In this document: in pieces, positions 50,809 through 62,951 of the stretch | How the letters are laid out: each line of letters begins with the position of its first letter | How positions within the stretch are numbered: position 1 is the first letter of the stretch | Assembly (NCBI GenBank): GCA_030278955.1 | Contig: JAOANR010000005.1 | Span: 33,731,105-33,795,104 of the forward strand | Direction of reading: 5' to 3' | DNA length: 64,000 bases | Source of the DNA: Hygrophila difformis | Taxonomy: Eukaryota > Streptophyta > Magnoliopsida > Lamiales > Acanthaceae | Position numbers and translations under genes: made by a program | The notes under the pieces: model-generated | Database searches by the model: none | Told to the model about the DNA's origin: nothing | Seen by the model: the letters and a program-made list of their open reading frames with translations, nothing else

Positions 50809-53027
50809 CTGAAATAAATAGATGGATTCAGTCAGCTCCACGCATGAAATGTTTGAATAAGTCTCAACGAAGAAGATAGTGGAGAACATTTAGAATCAGG
50901 CATTTCACCTTCCTAAGATTTTTACCATTCATTTCTATTTTGCAAGAAAGCACTTAGAAACCTTCAACCTTGTCAACATATCAACATATTTGTGGACAAC
51001 TCATTTTGACATCAAAATGTTAACACGTACTATGAAGTTATATAGAACTATATCAATATACAAGAGACCAGTTCAACGTTCATCATTTCATGTTGAGAAC
51101 TATCTGTGGCATTGTACATCAACTAACATCCTTGCCACCTAAATAACAGAGAGCAGGCTATTGTGTCAAATCATCATAATTCAAACCATAGTTTTCCTTT
51201 GGAAAACAAATTTTGACACATTTAATTCCAGTCAGTGACTGAAACATATCTCCTGGGATGTAAGACTAACTGACTAACAAATTGAATTCCAATTAGTGTT
51301 ATGTGCATACCATACTAAATCGAAATTCTTACCCTGTAATTAATCAGAGTAGTAAAAGTAGCATTTCTTAAGATCACAAATACTACAATTCCAAAGCAAT
51401 AAAATCCAATACAAACCTCCACACACTGCTCTTCAATCTCATGTTGTAATTTTAAGGCGTATTCGCTGCTAACATCCAGGTTGTTCAAGGCTGTGGATAT
51501 CTCTGTGCCAGTCTTCTGCACCCCAACACCACCTAAGAACAGCCTGGCTCCAAGATTAGGTTCCCTTATCTTTTGCTGCAATGCCTCACTGTATTCACCT
51601 CCCAATAGACTCACAGCATTGCTAAGCACAGCAATGACTGAGTTGATATTGGAGGTAGAAATTGCCCGGCGACAGCAACTCTGTAATACATAAAACACAT
51701 CATCCACCATGGACGTGGTAAGACTATCCAAAACGTGCTCATCAATCTGAATGGCTTTTCTCACATTTTCAACCATAAAGAAACCTTCCAAAATGACATA
51801 ATAACCAGTAATGTCCTGGGAAACTTTGCTGAAAGTCCCACTCTTAAAAGCCTTAGTGGCGCGTGGACCTAATTCAGGATCCACAGATGTCAAGCTTCTT
51901 ATTTTCGACACCATGTACTCTGTGTAATCCTCACCTAGTTGTGTCAATGAAAGTATCTCTTCTAGATAAAGTTCAACCTCTCTAGGGTCGGGTCCTTCCA
52001 CTCCTACTGACAGCAAGTTGCTCTTGTATGAATTAATCTCAGAAGTCAATTTAGCAAGTTTCCGATAGTCCATATACCTTTTCAAAATATTAGATCCCCT
52101 TGAATCACATTCCTCCTGTAATTCACAAATGGCATAGACAATTGCATCCTCACCACACAAATTCCTTAAAATTTCATTGTTTTCCTCAATAGCCAAGACA
52201 ATGTCCTTAAACAAATTTGTCAAACAAGCCACGAAATTCACCCGATTGCCAACATGAGATTGCTCCATATTTTCTACCAATTGCTCAAATTCTGTTCTGG
52301 ACCTGGTAGAGATAACCTTTTTTAAGTAATTGACGTACACCTGCAAGCCTTCGTCTTCAATGCCGAGAGGCGTGTAAAGCTTTATGAAACGAAGTATGGT
52401 TGGATGATCCCGTTGATCCACAGCAGCCGCAAGCCTCTTCTTGGCAATGGCCTCCAATTGCTTTTTGTAGGAAAGGAGCTGGTCGCGCTGATCGGCAGCG
52501 GAGGAGTCCTTGAATTTAGAGTCGATTTGAAGGAAGGTCTGAATGTAGGATGCAGCCGATTCAAAATCCTCAGCGAGAAGAGACTTGTCGACGCCATCAA
52601 GGCAATTAGAACGCTCAACAATGGCATCGATCCGGAGGATCGTGTCGTGAACCCGCGATTGAGCAATATCCAGGTGGCGGACCTTGGATGAAACTTGGTC
52701 AGCTAGAGAAGAGGTGGAGGAGACATTGGATTGCATGTAGGAGGAGTCGGCCTTAACGATCTCGAGGATGTCAGCGGACTTGACAAGATTGGAGAGCTGG
52801 CGATCTAGATCGGAGCGCTGGGAAAGCAGGTTCTCAAGTTCGAGATCTAGGGCTCTCTGGTAGGCAATGCATTCGTGGAGGAGGCGCGTCATGGCTCCAA
52901 CATCCGTGAGTTTTCGCACCTTCTCAAGAGCATCAACCGTGCCGAATTGCAAAGACGATGACGATGACAGATTGGTGGATGAATCGGCGGCGTCTGGTTC
53001 ATTCCCTAGAGTCGGAGTTGCCGCCAT
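50179..53027 (-). CDS. COG4: COG4, conserved oligomeric Golgi complex subunit 4 (746 aa)
   Basis: Subunit of the eight-part COG tether that captures retrograde vesicles at the Golgi. Two exons on minus: 53027-51417 (537 codons) and 50808-50179 (209 codons and stop), joined in phase 0 at GAG|GTTTGT and TTTCAG|GCA. Start: the ATG at 53027 (MAATPTLGNEPDAADSS); the frame upstream has only TTG. Seen: N-terminal heptad-rich stretch (VRKLTDVGAMTRLLHECIAY, LLSQRSDLDRQLSNLVKSAD), the central COG4 domain (LVENMEQSHVGNRVNFVACL, CDSRGSNILKRYMDYRKLAK, SQDITGYYVILEGFFMVENV) and the C-terminal domain ([40 protein letters not shown], ending FKPEAIAALKL). No lesion; length near the usual plant value. A retroelement nest sits 226 bp upstream. 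Confidence 0.96.
51417..53027 (-). CDS. COG4: COG4 exon 1
   Basis: 1,611 nt from ATG to the donor GTTTGT; phase 0. Reading past the donor gives a hydrophobic, unrelated run before a stop, which supports the splice. Confidence 0.94.
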
Positions 53028-53252
53028 CGTCCGTCGATGGATTGGTGGTCGTTGTTCGGTTTCCTCTTTGTTGGAATTATTACCGAAAACAGATTTGCCA
53101 AATGGCAGAAGAATCACGAGAAACGGGTAGTGTAGGTACAGGTATCCCAACTCCGCTGACTACCCCCGGAACACACAATTTCCTTTAACCCTATCCTTAG
53201 ACCAACTCCAGTCTCCAGCGGCGCTGTGAAAATAGTGGGCAACGGCAAAGTG

Positions 53253-53296
53253 TGTTGAAAGTTTTGGAGTGAAGGATGCTGGTTAGGTCATGTTTT
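53253..53296 (+). repeat. 5' LTR of the copia element, left piece
   Basis: TGTTGAAAGTTTTGGAGTG onward; matches the first 44 bp of the 3' LTR at 62918. Ends within the 17-bp target duplication of the nested LINE. Confidence 0.93.
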
Positions 53297-53404
53297 TTTT
53301 TTTTTTTTTTTTAACACAGCCTAAGAAAAGCGAACAAAGAAAAGAAAAAAAAAAAAAAAAAAACAAGAAAACAAATCAACAAGAAAACAAATCAATAACC
53401 CAAA

Positions 53405-56400
53405 CTAAACCATGCGGGTGAATGTAGCTCCGCTGGCATCTTTATCAACAAGTGAAGTGACATCGTCTGGCGGGAATGCCCAAGTAGTGTAGAATTCTTC
53501 CGACCTAGCAGCACATCGTGCTAGCCCATCGGCAACTTGATTGCCTTCTCTGTAAATATGCCTGATCGAGCAACCAACCATTCCATGAATCAACTCCCTC
53601 ACCTCTTTGATCATAGGCCATAACGGATGGCACAGTAAGACCACTCCCAACACAAGATTAACCAATTCAAGCGAGTCAACATAGCAAACTTGCAAGGCAT
53701 TACCAAGTTGTTTAGCCATAAGTAATCCGAACCGGAGGGCAAGCAATTCAACCTCAAGAATAGCGCGACTACCCAATGCTCCTCCACAGCCCCGCACCCA
53801 TTGCCCCGAGCTCAACCTCAAAACAGCACCAAACCCCGATCGATGAGGACTCGACAAAACACATCCATCCGAGTGTAGCACCATCCCACTCACTTCAGGC
53901 TCTTTCCAACAAATCTCCCTCGGTAGCCGTGTCTTAGCAGGAGCAGATTCACGTTTCTCCATCTGCTGGAGCAGCCAGCGTGCCTTGGCAAGGATCTGAT
54001 CTCGTGTCAAAGTTTCTCCTCGAAAAAGCCTCGAATTTCTTTGGCACCATACTGTCCAAAGGATAGTAAGAAACCAATTGCCCCAAGTTCGCCAAGCCCA
54101 TTCACTCCAATGCCGACAGTCCGCAGTGTTTACCTCTGGAATAATATCACTAATTGAGAAGCCTCCTTTCAACCAAACTTGATCGGCCCAGTTGCAAAGG
54201 AATAACGAATGCTTCCAATCATCCTCATGCACGCCACATATAGAACACAACGGGGATGTAGCCAGCCCCCTTCGATACCTCATAGCATTACATGGGAGTG
54301 CATCATGCCCGATGATTTATAGGAGAACCCCAATCTTTTCCGGAATGTCACAACGCCACATCCACGACCAACCTTGGGAACCAGGTTCGGATCTTTGCAA
54401 CCAGCGATATCCAGAACTTACGCTATACATGCCCTTGGAGTTACCCCTCCAATGCAACACATCCGAGGCTGAATCGCTAAGGATTGGAGCCGCTGCCGCT
54501 TCAATTTGATTGCGCAAGTCAGCCGAGAGCCAAGAGTAAACCGAGCTCAAGTTCCATCTACCATCTGCAACAACATCTTTAATGCATAAATTCAAATCAT
54601 GCACATCAATAAATGGAACCTGATCAACCATGCATTGGCCATCCCACCATGGTGAAAACCAAAATGAGCTAGCGCCATTACCAACCCTCACTCCGTAAGC
54701 TCGATCAAACGTCTCTCCAACCTTCACCAAAGCTCGCCACACCTTCGAACTTTTGTAATGTGGCCGTGGCATCATGCCCAAATTAGCTCCATACTTGTCC
54801 CTTAAAATTTGCACCCACAACTTATCCGGCTCTGTAACAAACTGCCAAAGTTGCTTGCCCAACAAAGCAAGGTTCATCCGTCGACAATTCTTGATCCCCA
54901 AGCCGCCTGAAGGTCTATCCTTAGTAACAATCTCCCAATTGACCAAGTGAAGACCTCTACCATCAACACCCTTCCAAATCCATCTTCGAACCAGTTTATC
55001 AATCCGATTACATACCCCTACAGGAAGCATATGGACTTGCATGGTATATATAGGAATGGCATTTAAAACTGACCGGGCGAGCGTAATCCGGCCAGCTTTG
55101 TTGTGAAGAAAAGCCGACCAAGAACTCAGCTTGCGCTCCATCCTATGGATAAGGGAGTCAAAATGCACCAACTTTAGCCGCCCATGGATTATGGGGAACC
55201 CAAGATATATCCCCAAATCAGACACCACCGAAACTCCAAGAAGCTCAACAAGTAAGGCCTTGTCCGCATCACTTGCCGAAGGGGAGCAAAAGGCGCTTGA
55301 CTTAGCAGCATTCATGTGAAGGCCTGACCTCGATCCAAAACGCCCCAGAACATCAGACATAGATCGAATGCTCCTTTCCTCCAACTCAGCACAGAGAATT
55401 AGATCATCCGCAAACATAAGATGCGAAAGACCAACTCCCTGTGTGCTTAATTTCAACGGCTTCCAATCTCCATTTAACGTGGCGTGGAGGATGGTTTGGG
55501 AAAGCTTTTCCATCACAATCACAAATAAATAAGGCGAGAGCGGGTCACCTTGTCGTAGACCTCTCTCCGCTTTTATATTCCCAATAGGCGAGCCATTCCA
55601 TAATATAGAGAAACTCGACGATGAAACACAGGCCATTATAAGCTCTCTACATCCACTCGGAAGATTAAGTTCCTGTAAACAAGTATCCAAAAATTGCCAG
55701 CTCACCATATCAAAAGCCTTAGCCAAATCAACCTTGAGCACCGCTGCTTTTGGCCCCATTCTAGAAGTCTCCAACGTCGAAACGATCTCCTGAAGCAGAA
55801 TTCCATTATCCGTCGTGCCATGACCAGGCAGGAATGCTGATTGATATGGACCAATAATATCGCACATCACAGGACGAAGACGCCGAACAAGGACTTTTGT
55901 AATCAACTTAAAAACCACATTACACAAGGTGAGCGGTCGATACTGAGTGATAGATCGGGGGATATCAACCTTCGGCAGAAGACACACAAAAGCATGAGCT
56001 ATCCCATTAGGTATGGTGCGGGTCACCATGGCGTCCCTTACAAGCTTGAAGAGAGGGGCTGTGAGAATCTCCCAATACTCTTTAAAAAAAACCGCAGGAA
56101 ACCCATCAGGCCCCGGGGCTGAAAGAGATTTCATAGACTGGACAGCCGACTCCACTTCTTTTATATCAAGATCGCCCGACAGCGTATGCTTTTGATCCTC
56201 CATCATCGGCACAAGAGGCGGCAGGTCAGCACCAACAGGCAAAGCGGGCGACACGGCAAACATAGTACTGAAGTAGTTTATCACATGATTCTGTAGGGTT
56301 AGTTGGTCTTCCTCCCAAACACCATTAGCAACTTCCAGCCCATAGATTTTATTCCGCTTACGACGAACTTTGGTCCTTGCATGGAAGTATTTCGTATTCC

Positions 56401-57547
56401 TATCTCCTACGGTGACATACGAATCACGCGATTTTTGTTGCCACATAATTTCCTCTTGCATCAATACCTCGGCCATTTCTGCTTTAATCTCAGTCTCAAC
56501 CCTCCACAGCCATGCCGAGTCCACCCTAGCTAGCCTATTCTCCACTCCCATCAGTCTGTTTTTAAGCTTTCGTTTGCGCTCACGCAGATGCCCAAATACC
56601 TCCTTATTAAATACCTTGGACTGCGTTGCAACCTCCTGGAGAACATGAGCAATGTCATCGCCACCAACTTGCTGCCCGTTCAGGACAATCTCTCTATATT
56701 GATCATGCTCTTTCCACATGCATTCCCAACGGAAAGGCCACTCAGATCGAGTAGAAACCTGACCTCCACACAGTAGCTTCAATGGACAATGATCCGAACC
56801 CAGTCGTGGAAGGTGAAGAATGCGCCCATTTTCAAATTTATTCTCCCAAGATAAATTAGCCATACCACGATCTAGTCGTTTACAAATCCTACGACCAGCA
56901 CCAGCCATACGAGTCCATGTGAACGAAGAACCCAACGTGTGCATGCTAAGCAGCTGGCAGCGATCAAATAAGTGCTTGAGTTCTTCCGCCCTGTCCGCCA
57001 AATACACCCCTCCACAGACATCATCTTCGCCCACAATTTCATTCCAATCACCCATCACTACCCAAGGCGTCTCAATGTATTCCGCCACTTGAGTAAGGGA
57101 TTCCCAATTAGCTTTACGCCGCTGGTAATTAGGGTCAGCATAGAGCGCAGTAAAATTCCAACAATTCATGCCACGCCGGAGTTCCAAAGTAATCATTCGA
57201 TCGCGAACGTCAATAATATTTATGCCACATGCCACTGATAAGGAGCTCAGAACCCAGATGCCACCCCCCATACCAACTGCCTCCTGAACACAGACCTCTC
57301 CATATCCAAGCCGAATAAAAAACGGCTTTAGTCGACTGAATTGGCCCTTAGGCTCCAAAACACATAAAATGTCAGGTTTATGTTCCCTGACCAAATCGCT
57401 CATCCATCGTTGAGCTGTACGACTCATCATCCCGCAAACATTCCAAGTTATAATATTAAAATCCTTAAATTCTATAGAAAACAAAAAGAAGGAGGAGTAC
57501 CTATTAACATGTACTTGCATCATCGGCATCAGCCCATACTTCAGCAT
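53405..57547 (-). pseudogene. LINE ORF2 with a single in-frame stop
   Basis: Begins at an ATG at 57547, overlapping the last 44 nt of ORF1; the ATG used by the truncated relative (MDFKQF) is ATA here (IEFKDF). APE endonuclease (ITWNVCGMM, VLEPKGQ, GDWNEIVGEDD, SDHCPLKL), RT (PGPDGFPAVFFKEYW, KVDLAKAFDMVSW, RQGDPLSPYLFVIV, MFADDLILC), then the zinc-binding region (CSICGVHEDDWKH...C) and RNase H (HSDGCVLSS, EVELLALRFG, YVDSLELV, ADGLA). The only lesion seen is TAA at 54319-54317, where the relative has Trp in GVLLW; about 1,380 codons in all. The RNase H end would be lost from a terminated product. Confidence 0.92.
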
Positions 57548-58973
57548 CCGGAGAATCCGCTATGCCAAGCAACGGTCCAAAACGCCCAACATTAGCGTTA
57601 ACCCCTATATGTTCTGTACCCTTACCATCTAGGAGGTTCACATCGTCATCCGAGGACTCAAAATCATCCGGCTTCTCAATACGAGGCCTTTTCAGTATTT
57701 GGACATTACGCTTGCCATGAGAGGATGCCCCCGGAGAACGAGCCTGGACAGCGGGCACTAGTGCCAGCGCTCCCGAATTAGTATGATTACCATCATGCTC
57801 CACGTCGAATCCGTCCAGGTTGGGTGTTTCACGGACAACTTCAACATCCCCATTAATAATTCCTTTTCCCTTACGAGGATCACGGACCAGTTCATCCAAA
57901 TTCGTGCGAGGAGGGTTGTCCTTACTAGCCCCATCCTGCTCCACAAGTACCCTTTGCTTTCGTGGAGGACGAGGTCGGCGACGGACAACCATCCAATCCC
58001 CAAAAGCCGCTTCATGCTCCTGCCCCATGGCGGGGGAAACATCAACTCTTGCCTGGTCCATTCGAACATTCGATGGCTCCCCTCCTTGAGCATCCGTACC
58101 CTTGGCCTCAGTCGCATGCACATCATCATTATCCTGACCATCACCCCCTTCTTTGCCCACCTTAACATCCTCATTCTTAACCGAACAGTCCCTCTCAAAG
58201 TGGCCGTAATGCCCACAGTGCGAGCAAATTAGATGCAACCCCTCATAGGAGACGGGAATCCATCTACCATTCACCCGAAGCTTCCCCTTAACTGGCTTTT
58301 CAAGATCAAGGGCCACGCAAACCCGAGCATAACGCCCCTTAGACGAATTCATCGTACACTTATCAACTTTAGCCACTTCACCTAGCCCCGATGCAATTGC
58401 CCATAATATATCATCCCTATAACGGTGCATGGGAAGGCCATTTAGTCGCGCCCAAACAAATGTCTTGTTAACCTGAGTCGTACTCGGATCAAACTCCCTA
58501 GACCATGGCATCAACGCCAAATAGTGGTCAAACAATAACCAAGGACCCCCATTCACCACTTTTTCCCTATCCGCAGCAGCAGCAAACTTGACTATGAAGC
58601 AACCATGACCAACGTCGATAAGATCCATAGTATCGGTCGGCTTCCACATCCTTTTGAGTCGATCTTTTAGCGTTAAATATCCAACAGTCGTCCCTAGCAG
58701 TTTAATCACCAAGCAATCCTCCCATGCCTTTCCAGCCTCGATATCCAAATCCTCATCGATCACGAAGTCGGGCAATGCAGGATTTCCATCCACAAAACTA
58801 ACGCGGATAAGCTTCTCCACAATTAAATCACGTCTTGGCGGCGGCGGCTCATGGGAGGACTCAGTCTCCATCCTGTCTTGATGCAAAATCTCAGCAAAAG
58901 TCTGCGTCTTTCCTCCTGGTTCAACGGGCGACGGCGGCCGCGTAAAAGGTGGCGGAGAAGAAACCCTAGTCAT
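57504..58973 (-). CDS. LINE ORF1 (489 aa), intact
   Basis: RNA-binding gag-like protein of a plant L1 element. ATG at 58973 (MTRVSSPPPFTRPPSP). A DUF4283-type RNA-binding region spans about residues 50-200 (ALPDFVIDEDLDIEAGKAWE, CFIVKFAAAADREKVVNGGP, TFVWARLNGLPMHRYRDDIL). A CX2CX4HX4C knuckle (CSHCGHYGHFERDC) lies near residue 250, then a long polar tail with KGKGIINGDVEVV and KRPRIEKPDDFESSDDD. Ends EVWADADDASTC, as does the truncated copy (DWADAGDASVH). The frame is fully open. Confidence 0.9.
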   Translation of the reverse strand: MTRVSSPPPFTRPPSPVEPGGKTQTFAEILHQDRMETESSHEPPPPRRDLIVEKLIRVSFVDGNPALPDFVIDEDLDIEAGKAWEDCLVIKLLGTTVGYLTLKDRLKRMWKPTDTMDLIDVGHGCFIVKFAAAADREKVVNGGPWLLFDHYLALMPWSREFDPSTTQVNKTFVWARLNGLPMHRYRDDILWAIASGLGEVAKVDKCTMNSSKGRYARVCVALDLEKPVKGKLRVNGRWIPVSYEGLHLICSHCGHYGHFERDCSVKNEDVKVGKEGGDGQDNDDVHATEAKGTDAQGGEPSNVRMDQARVDVSPAMGQEHEAAFGDWMVVRRRPRPPRKQRVLVEQDGASKDNPPRTNLDELVRDPRKGKGIINGDVEVVRETPNLDGFDVEHDGNHTNSGALALVPAVQARSPGASSHGKRNVQILKRPRIEKPDDFESSDDDVNLLDGKGTEHIGVNANVGRFGPLLGIADSPDAEVWADADDASTC

Positions 58974-59078
58974 CTCTCTTTTTTCTCCGTTTTTAATTCA
59001 TTGCAGACTTAATAAGTACTTTTTAAAAAAAATAAATAAAAAAATAAAAAATTATCAGACATGGTTAGGTCATGTTTT

Positions 59079-59228
59079 GAAATAATAATTGTATAGGGAT
59101 CCAATTGTAAATACTATAGGGGTCTCTTGTAATTGTGCATAGATAGGAGTCATATATCGTGTACTGTGTATTCTTTGTTGAATGGATTGGAAGAAACCGT
59201 TTTATCATTGTGCTTTGCAATCTTAACA
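59079..59228 (+). repeat. 5' LTR of the copia element, right piece
   Basis: Matches the last 150 bp of the 3' LTR (62964-63113), ending TCTTAACA directly before the primer site. Confidence 0.93.
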
Positions 59229-59240
59229 TGGTATCAGAGC
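59229..59240 (+). promoter_or_regulatory. tRNA-iMet primer-binding site of the copia element
   Basis: TGGTATCAGAGC with no gap after the LTR end. Confidence 0.95.
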
Positions 59241-59348
59241 AGCGCTTCTGATCCGCTCCCTCCATCACACTTCGATCTTCCTCTTGTTTTTGCTTGCTCC
59301 GATTTCTCTGTTTCCAATAAATCAATCGGTCAATTACTTTTGTTCAAC

Positions 59349-59859
59349 TATGATTAGCTTAGATTCGATTAGTTCTGAAAGTGGTGGATTTGCCACTGTG
59401 ATTCGAGAGGAATTTCTCCTTTCTCCCTCCGATCAACCAAATTTGCAGCTGGTGACCTGTGGAAGCGTGTAGATACGCTTGTATTGATGTGGCTTCTTAA
59501 TTCGATGACACGGGAAATTGTTCACACGATTGTTGATTTGTCTTCTGCTCGAGATTTGTGGCTGCAATTGGAGTATCGGTTTGGTCGAGTTTGTAAGTCA
59601 GCCACTCCGCTTGCTTTTGCTGCAGGAGTCTATGAAAAGTCGGGTATAACACATGTCTCTGATTCATTTGTTGGTACTAGAGGACACTGGATCCTTGACA
59701 CTGGTGCTACATGTCATTTGTATGCTAATTTTGGTGACTTACTTGATCCTTGGCCTCTATCATTTCCTTTCCCCATACTTCTGCCGGATGGCACGAAAAG
59801 AACACCAACTTATAGTGGCAAAATTAGGCTATCTAGCAATCTCATCATTTCTGATGTTT
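59349..59859 (+). pseudogene. copia gag remnant fused to protease region
   Basis: MISLDSISSESGG opens the frame, with a stop at about 59472. The frame 59484-59861 has WLLNSMTREIVHTIVDLSSA and DLWLQLEYRFGR (UBN2-type gag). It then passes abruptly into GHWILDTGATCHLYANFGDL, the protease with its DTGA active site. Most of gag, including the zinc knuckle, is missing, so a deletion fused the two parts. Confidence 0.8.
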
Positions 59860-59865
59860 GATTTG

Positions 59866-60871
59866 TTCCTAACTTTGTGCTGAATTTGATCTCTGTTAGT
59901 AAGCTAACCAAGCAGCTCAAGTGCATTGCCATATTTGATGAATTCTCTTGCACCTTGCAGGATCATAGAACTAGGGAACCATTCTCAACGCTTCATTACT
60001 CAATAACCTATATATCCATCATAGTAAGAGTCGTGAAAATTGTCTGCCTATTGCTGCTGTCTCTGATAATTGTTCTGATCCTTGTTGGATATGGCATCTT
60101 AGATTAGGTCATCCTTCATCAGGAGTTATGTCTCATTTGCCTATAAACATTGATATCAATAAAATGCCTATTTGTGATACATGTCATGTTTCAAAGTTTC
60201 ATAAATTACCTTTTCAATCTAGTAAATCTCATGCCTCTTCCTTGTTTGATCTTGTTCATGGTGATGTATGGGGTCCCTTTAGAGTCACTACTGGAGATAA
60301 TTACCAATATATGATCACCCTCGTTAATGCTGCATCTAGGGCAGTATGGTTATACTTATTGGTGTCAAAAGGGGATGTCTGTAGGGTTATTACTGATTTC
60401 ATTGCCTATGTCAAAAATCAATTCAATATATGTGTTAAAGTCTTTAGATCTGATGATGGCTCAGAGTTTTGTAACTCTGAGTGCACCCAGCTTTTCAAAT
60501 CCCTTGGAATAGTCCACCAAACTTCATGTGTTTATACACCTCAGCAAAATGGGAGGGTAGAAAGGAAACACCAATACTTAGTACAAGTCTCTAGGTGTTT
60601 ACTCCAGGGGTCAGGTCTGCCAAAGTCTTATTGGGGTGAAGCAATTTTATTTGCAGCCTATCTCATAAATAGACTGTCGTCTTCTGTGTTGAAATGTAAG
60701 TCTCCATTTGAAGTCTTGTATGGGGTGTCTCCTGATCTTACTGCTATTCATGTTTTTGGGTGTCTTTGTTACTTCAAGGTGCCTGGTCCTTCTAAAGGGA
60801 AACTAGATCCTAGAGGTTCTAAAGAGGTTACCTGGGTAATTCTTCTACACGAAAGGGATTCAAGGTCTTAG
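59866..60871 (+). pseudogene. copia pre-integrase and integrase
   Basis: Frames up to 60107 are broken. From 60128: a zinc-binding region (HLRLGHPSS before it, CDTCHVSKFHKLPF), then the core LVHGDVWGPFRVTTGDNYQY, RSDDGSEFCNS and QQNGRVERKHQYLV with the D, D and E in place. PKSYWGEAILFAAYLINRLS and HVFGCLCYFKVPGPSKGKLD follow; the frame is lost after DPRGSKEVTW. Confidence 0.88.
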
Positions 60872-62951
60872 ACCTTACTTCTAAGAAAATTTACATTAGC
60901 AGAGATGTCATATTCTATGACAATGTCTTCCCTTATTCTTCAACTTCTGCTCAGTCTACTTTACTTCAGCCTTCGGCTAGCCCAATGAACTCTACTTTGC
61001 TTCCCACTGAAGCATTGGATATAAATGCATCTCCTGGTGTTCCCACTGAACATCTGTCACAAGTGCCATCTCCCTTGGTCCCCACTGGTCTATTGAGAAC
61101 TCCATCTACTGCATCATCCACTGTGATGCACACAAATACTTATGTGGAATCTGCAACAGACTCTGAAAACATGTTGCTCATGGAGGACAACCAGGTTGAT
61201 CCTTCTGTCTCTTCCGAATCTGCTGATCCTCCACCTGATGATCAGTCGCCTTCTCCTTCTTCCAGCACATCTATGGCTGTAGCTCCAGTACCTGAACCTA
61301 CGCTTCGAAGGTCCTTGAGAACTAAGAGGGTTCCTGACAAGTACAAGGATTATATCTGCATCACTAAGAAAGAGGATAACAACCTACCCCAGAATTATGA
61401 TGAAGCTAAAGGGCATGCTCATTGGGAAGAAGCTATACAAGCTGAGTTAGAGGCACTGAATAAGAATGATACATTGGATATAATCCCACATCCACCTGGA
61501 CAGAGGACAATTGGATGCAAGTGGTTGTTTAAGGTCAAGTTCAATCCAGATGGCTCAGTGAACAAGCATAAAGCTAGATTAGTTGCCAAGGGTTTCAGTC
61601 AGGTTTATGGGGAAGACTATGGAGAATCATTTGCACCAGTGGCAAAGACACTCACTGTAAGGCTAATTCTCTCCCTGGCGGCATCTCACAGGTGGGATCT
61701 CTTCTAATTAGATGTGAATAATGCTTTTTTTACATGGAAAATTGGATGAAGAAGTGTACATGGACTGTCCTCAAGGCCTCAATGCTCCTAAATACTCAGT
61801 TTGCAAGCTCAAGAAGTCCCTATATGGGTTAAAACAAGCCCCAAGACAGTAGAATATTACACTCACGCAGTTCTTGGTTTGTCTTGGTTTCAAACAAGTC
61901 ACTCATGATATGTGCTTGTTTGTTAAACACTCATGCCTGGGATCAGTGATGTTGGTAGTGTATGTTGATGACATCCTAGTTACGGGCTCTAACAGAAAAG
62001 GGATGGATGAAATGAAGATTGCTCTCCACAAAGAGTTTACTATTAAGGATCCTGGGAATGCCTCCTATTATCTTGGGCTCGAGATTATTAAGACAGACAG
62101 AGGTCTCAATGTTGTCCAGACAAAGTTTGCTCAGGACTTGCTTGATGAGATTGAAGTTCAGGTTAATGTAAAAGCCACTACACCCTCTGTACCAAAACTT
62201 CAGTTAAGACTTGATGGAGTACCTTTTTCTAATCCAAGACTTTACAGAAGGGTTGTAGGCAAGCTATTTTATCTTGGCTTCTCTAGGCCAGATATTTGCT
62301 ACTCGGTTCAACAACTAAGTCAGTATATGCATCAACCATCTGTTGAGCATTGGAAGGCAGCTGTGTATCTATTACAATATATCAAGAACAATGTTTACCT
62401 TGTGCTTCATTTTGCCTATGACAGTCCCTTACAACTAAAGGCCTATTGTGATGCTGACTGGCCAATTGTCTAGACACGAGACGATCATTAACTGGTTATT
62501 GCTTGATCTATGGTAGCTCCCTCATTGCTTGGAAAACTAAAAAGCAGACAGAGGTATCAAAATCCACCACTGAAGCCGAGTATAGGAGTCTTTCTGCTAC
62601 AGCCTCTGAAGTTCTCCAGTTGTCTTATATTCTTCATGAATTGCACATTTCTCTACCTATGCCTGTCACTATTTACTGTGACAATCACTCTGCTATAAAG
62701 CTTGTCAAGAATCCAGTTCATCACGAAAGTCTAAGCATATTGATGTTGCCTGTCACTTTGTGAGATATCATTACCAGAATCAATCTATAGATCCTGAATA
62801 CTTGTCTACTTCTTGTCAAATTGCTGATATGTTTACAAAAGGGTTGCCCTTTAAAGTATTCTCCAAACATTGCAGCAAGTTGGGACTTTGTCGGAATCTA
62901 CCAACTTGCGGGGGAGGTGTTGAAAGTCTTGGAGTGAAGGATGCTGGTTAG
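60872..62951 (+). pseudogene. copia reverse transcriptase and RNase H, multiple stops
   Basis: 60985-61707: Ser/Pro/Thr-rich linker, RRSLRTKRVPDKYKDYICIT, HWEEAIQAELEALNKNDTLD, TIGCKWLFKVKFNPDGSVNK, ARLVAKGFSQVYGEDYGESF. A stop and an expanded T run at about 61708-61733 break the frame in the LDVNNAF block, and a TAG at about 61850 follows YGLKQAPRQ. 61874-62473 has the catalytic VYVDDILVTG and YLGLEIIKTDRGL and ends in the RNase H start AYCDADWPIV. 62503-62951 has AWKTKKQTEVSKSTTEAEYR, YCDNHSAIKL and MFTKGLPFKVF. At least four lesions. Confidence 0.9.

Larger units (their letters stand above)
53297..59061 (-). mobile_element. Full-length L1-type LINE nested in a copia LTR
   Basis: Target duplication TGGTTAGGTCATGTTTT at 53280-53296 and 59062-59078, perfect over 17 bp. 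Minus orientation: 5' UTR 59061-58974, ORF1 58973-57504, ORF2 from 57547 to 53405 with one stop, a 3' UTR and a poly(A) tail (poly-T from 53297 on plus). It is the same family as the truncated copy at 4437-9450 and almost intact. Confidence 0.95.

Noticed and set aside
53028..53150. N-terminal extension of COG4 (GYLYLHYPFLVILLPFG...)
   Set aside because: The extension begins with TTG and contains no ATG; the hydrophobic run is an accident of the 5' UTR.
57783..58232. 149-codon plus-strand frame opposite LINE ORF1
   Set aside because: Shadow of ORF1 codons; no independent resemblance.
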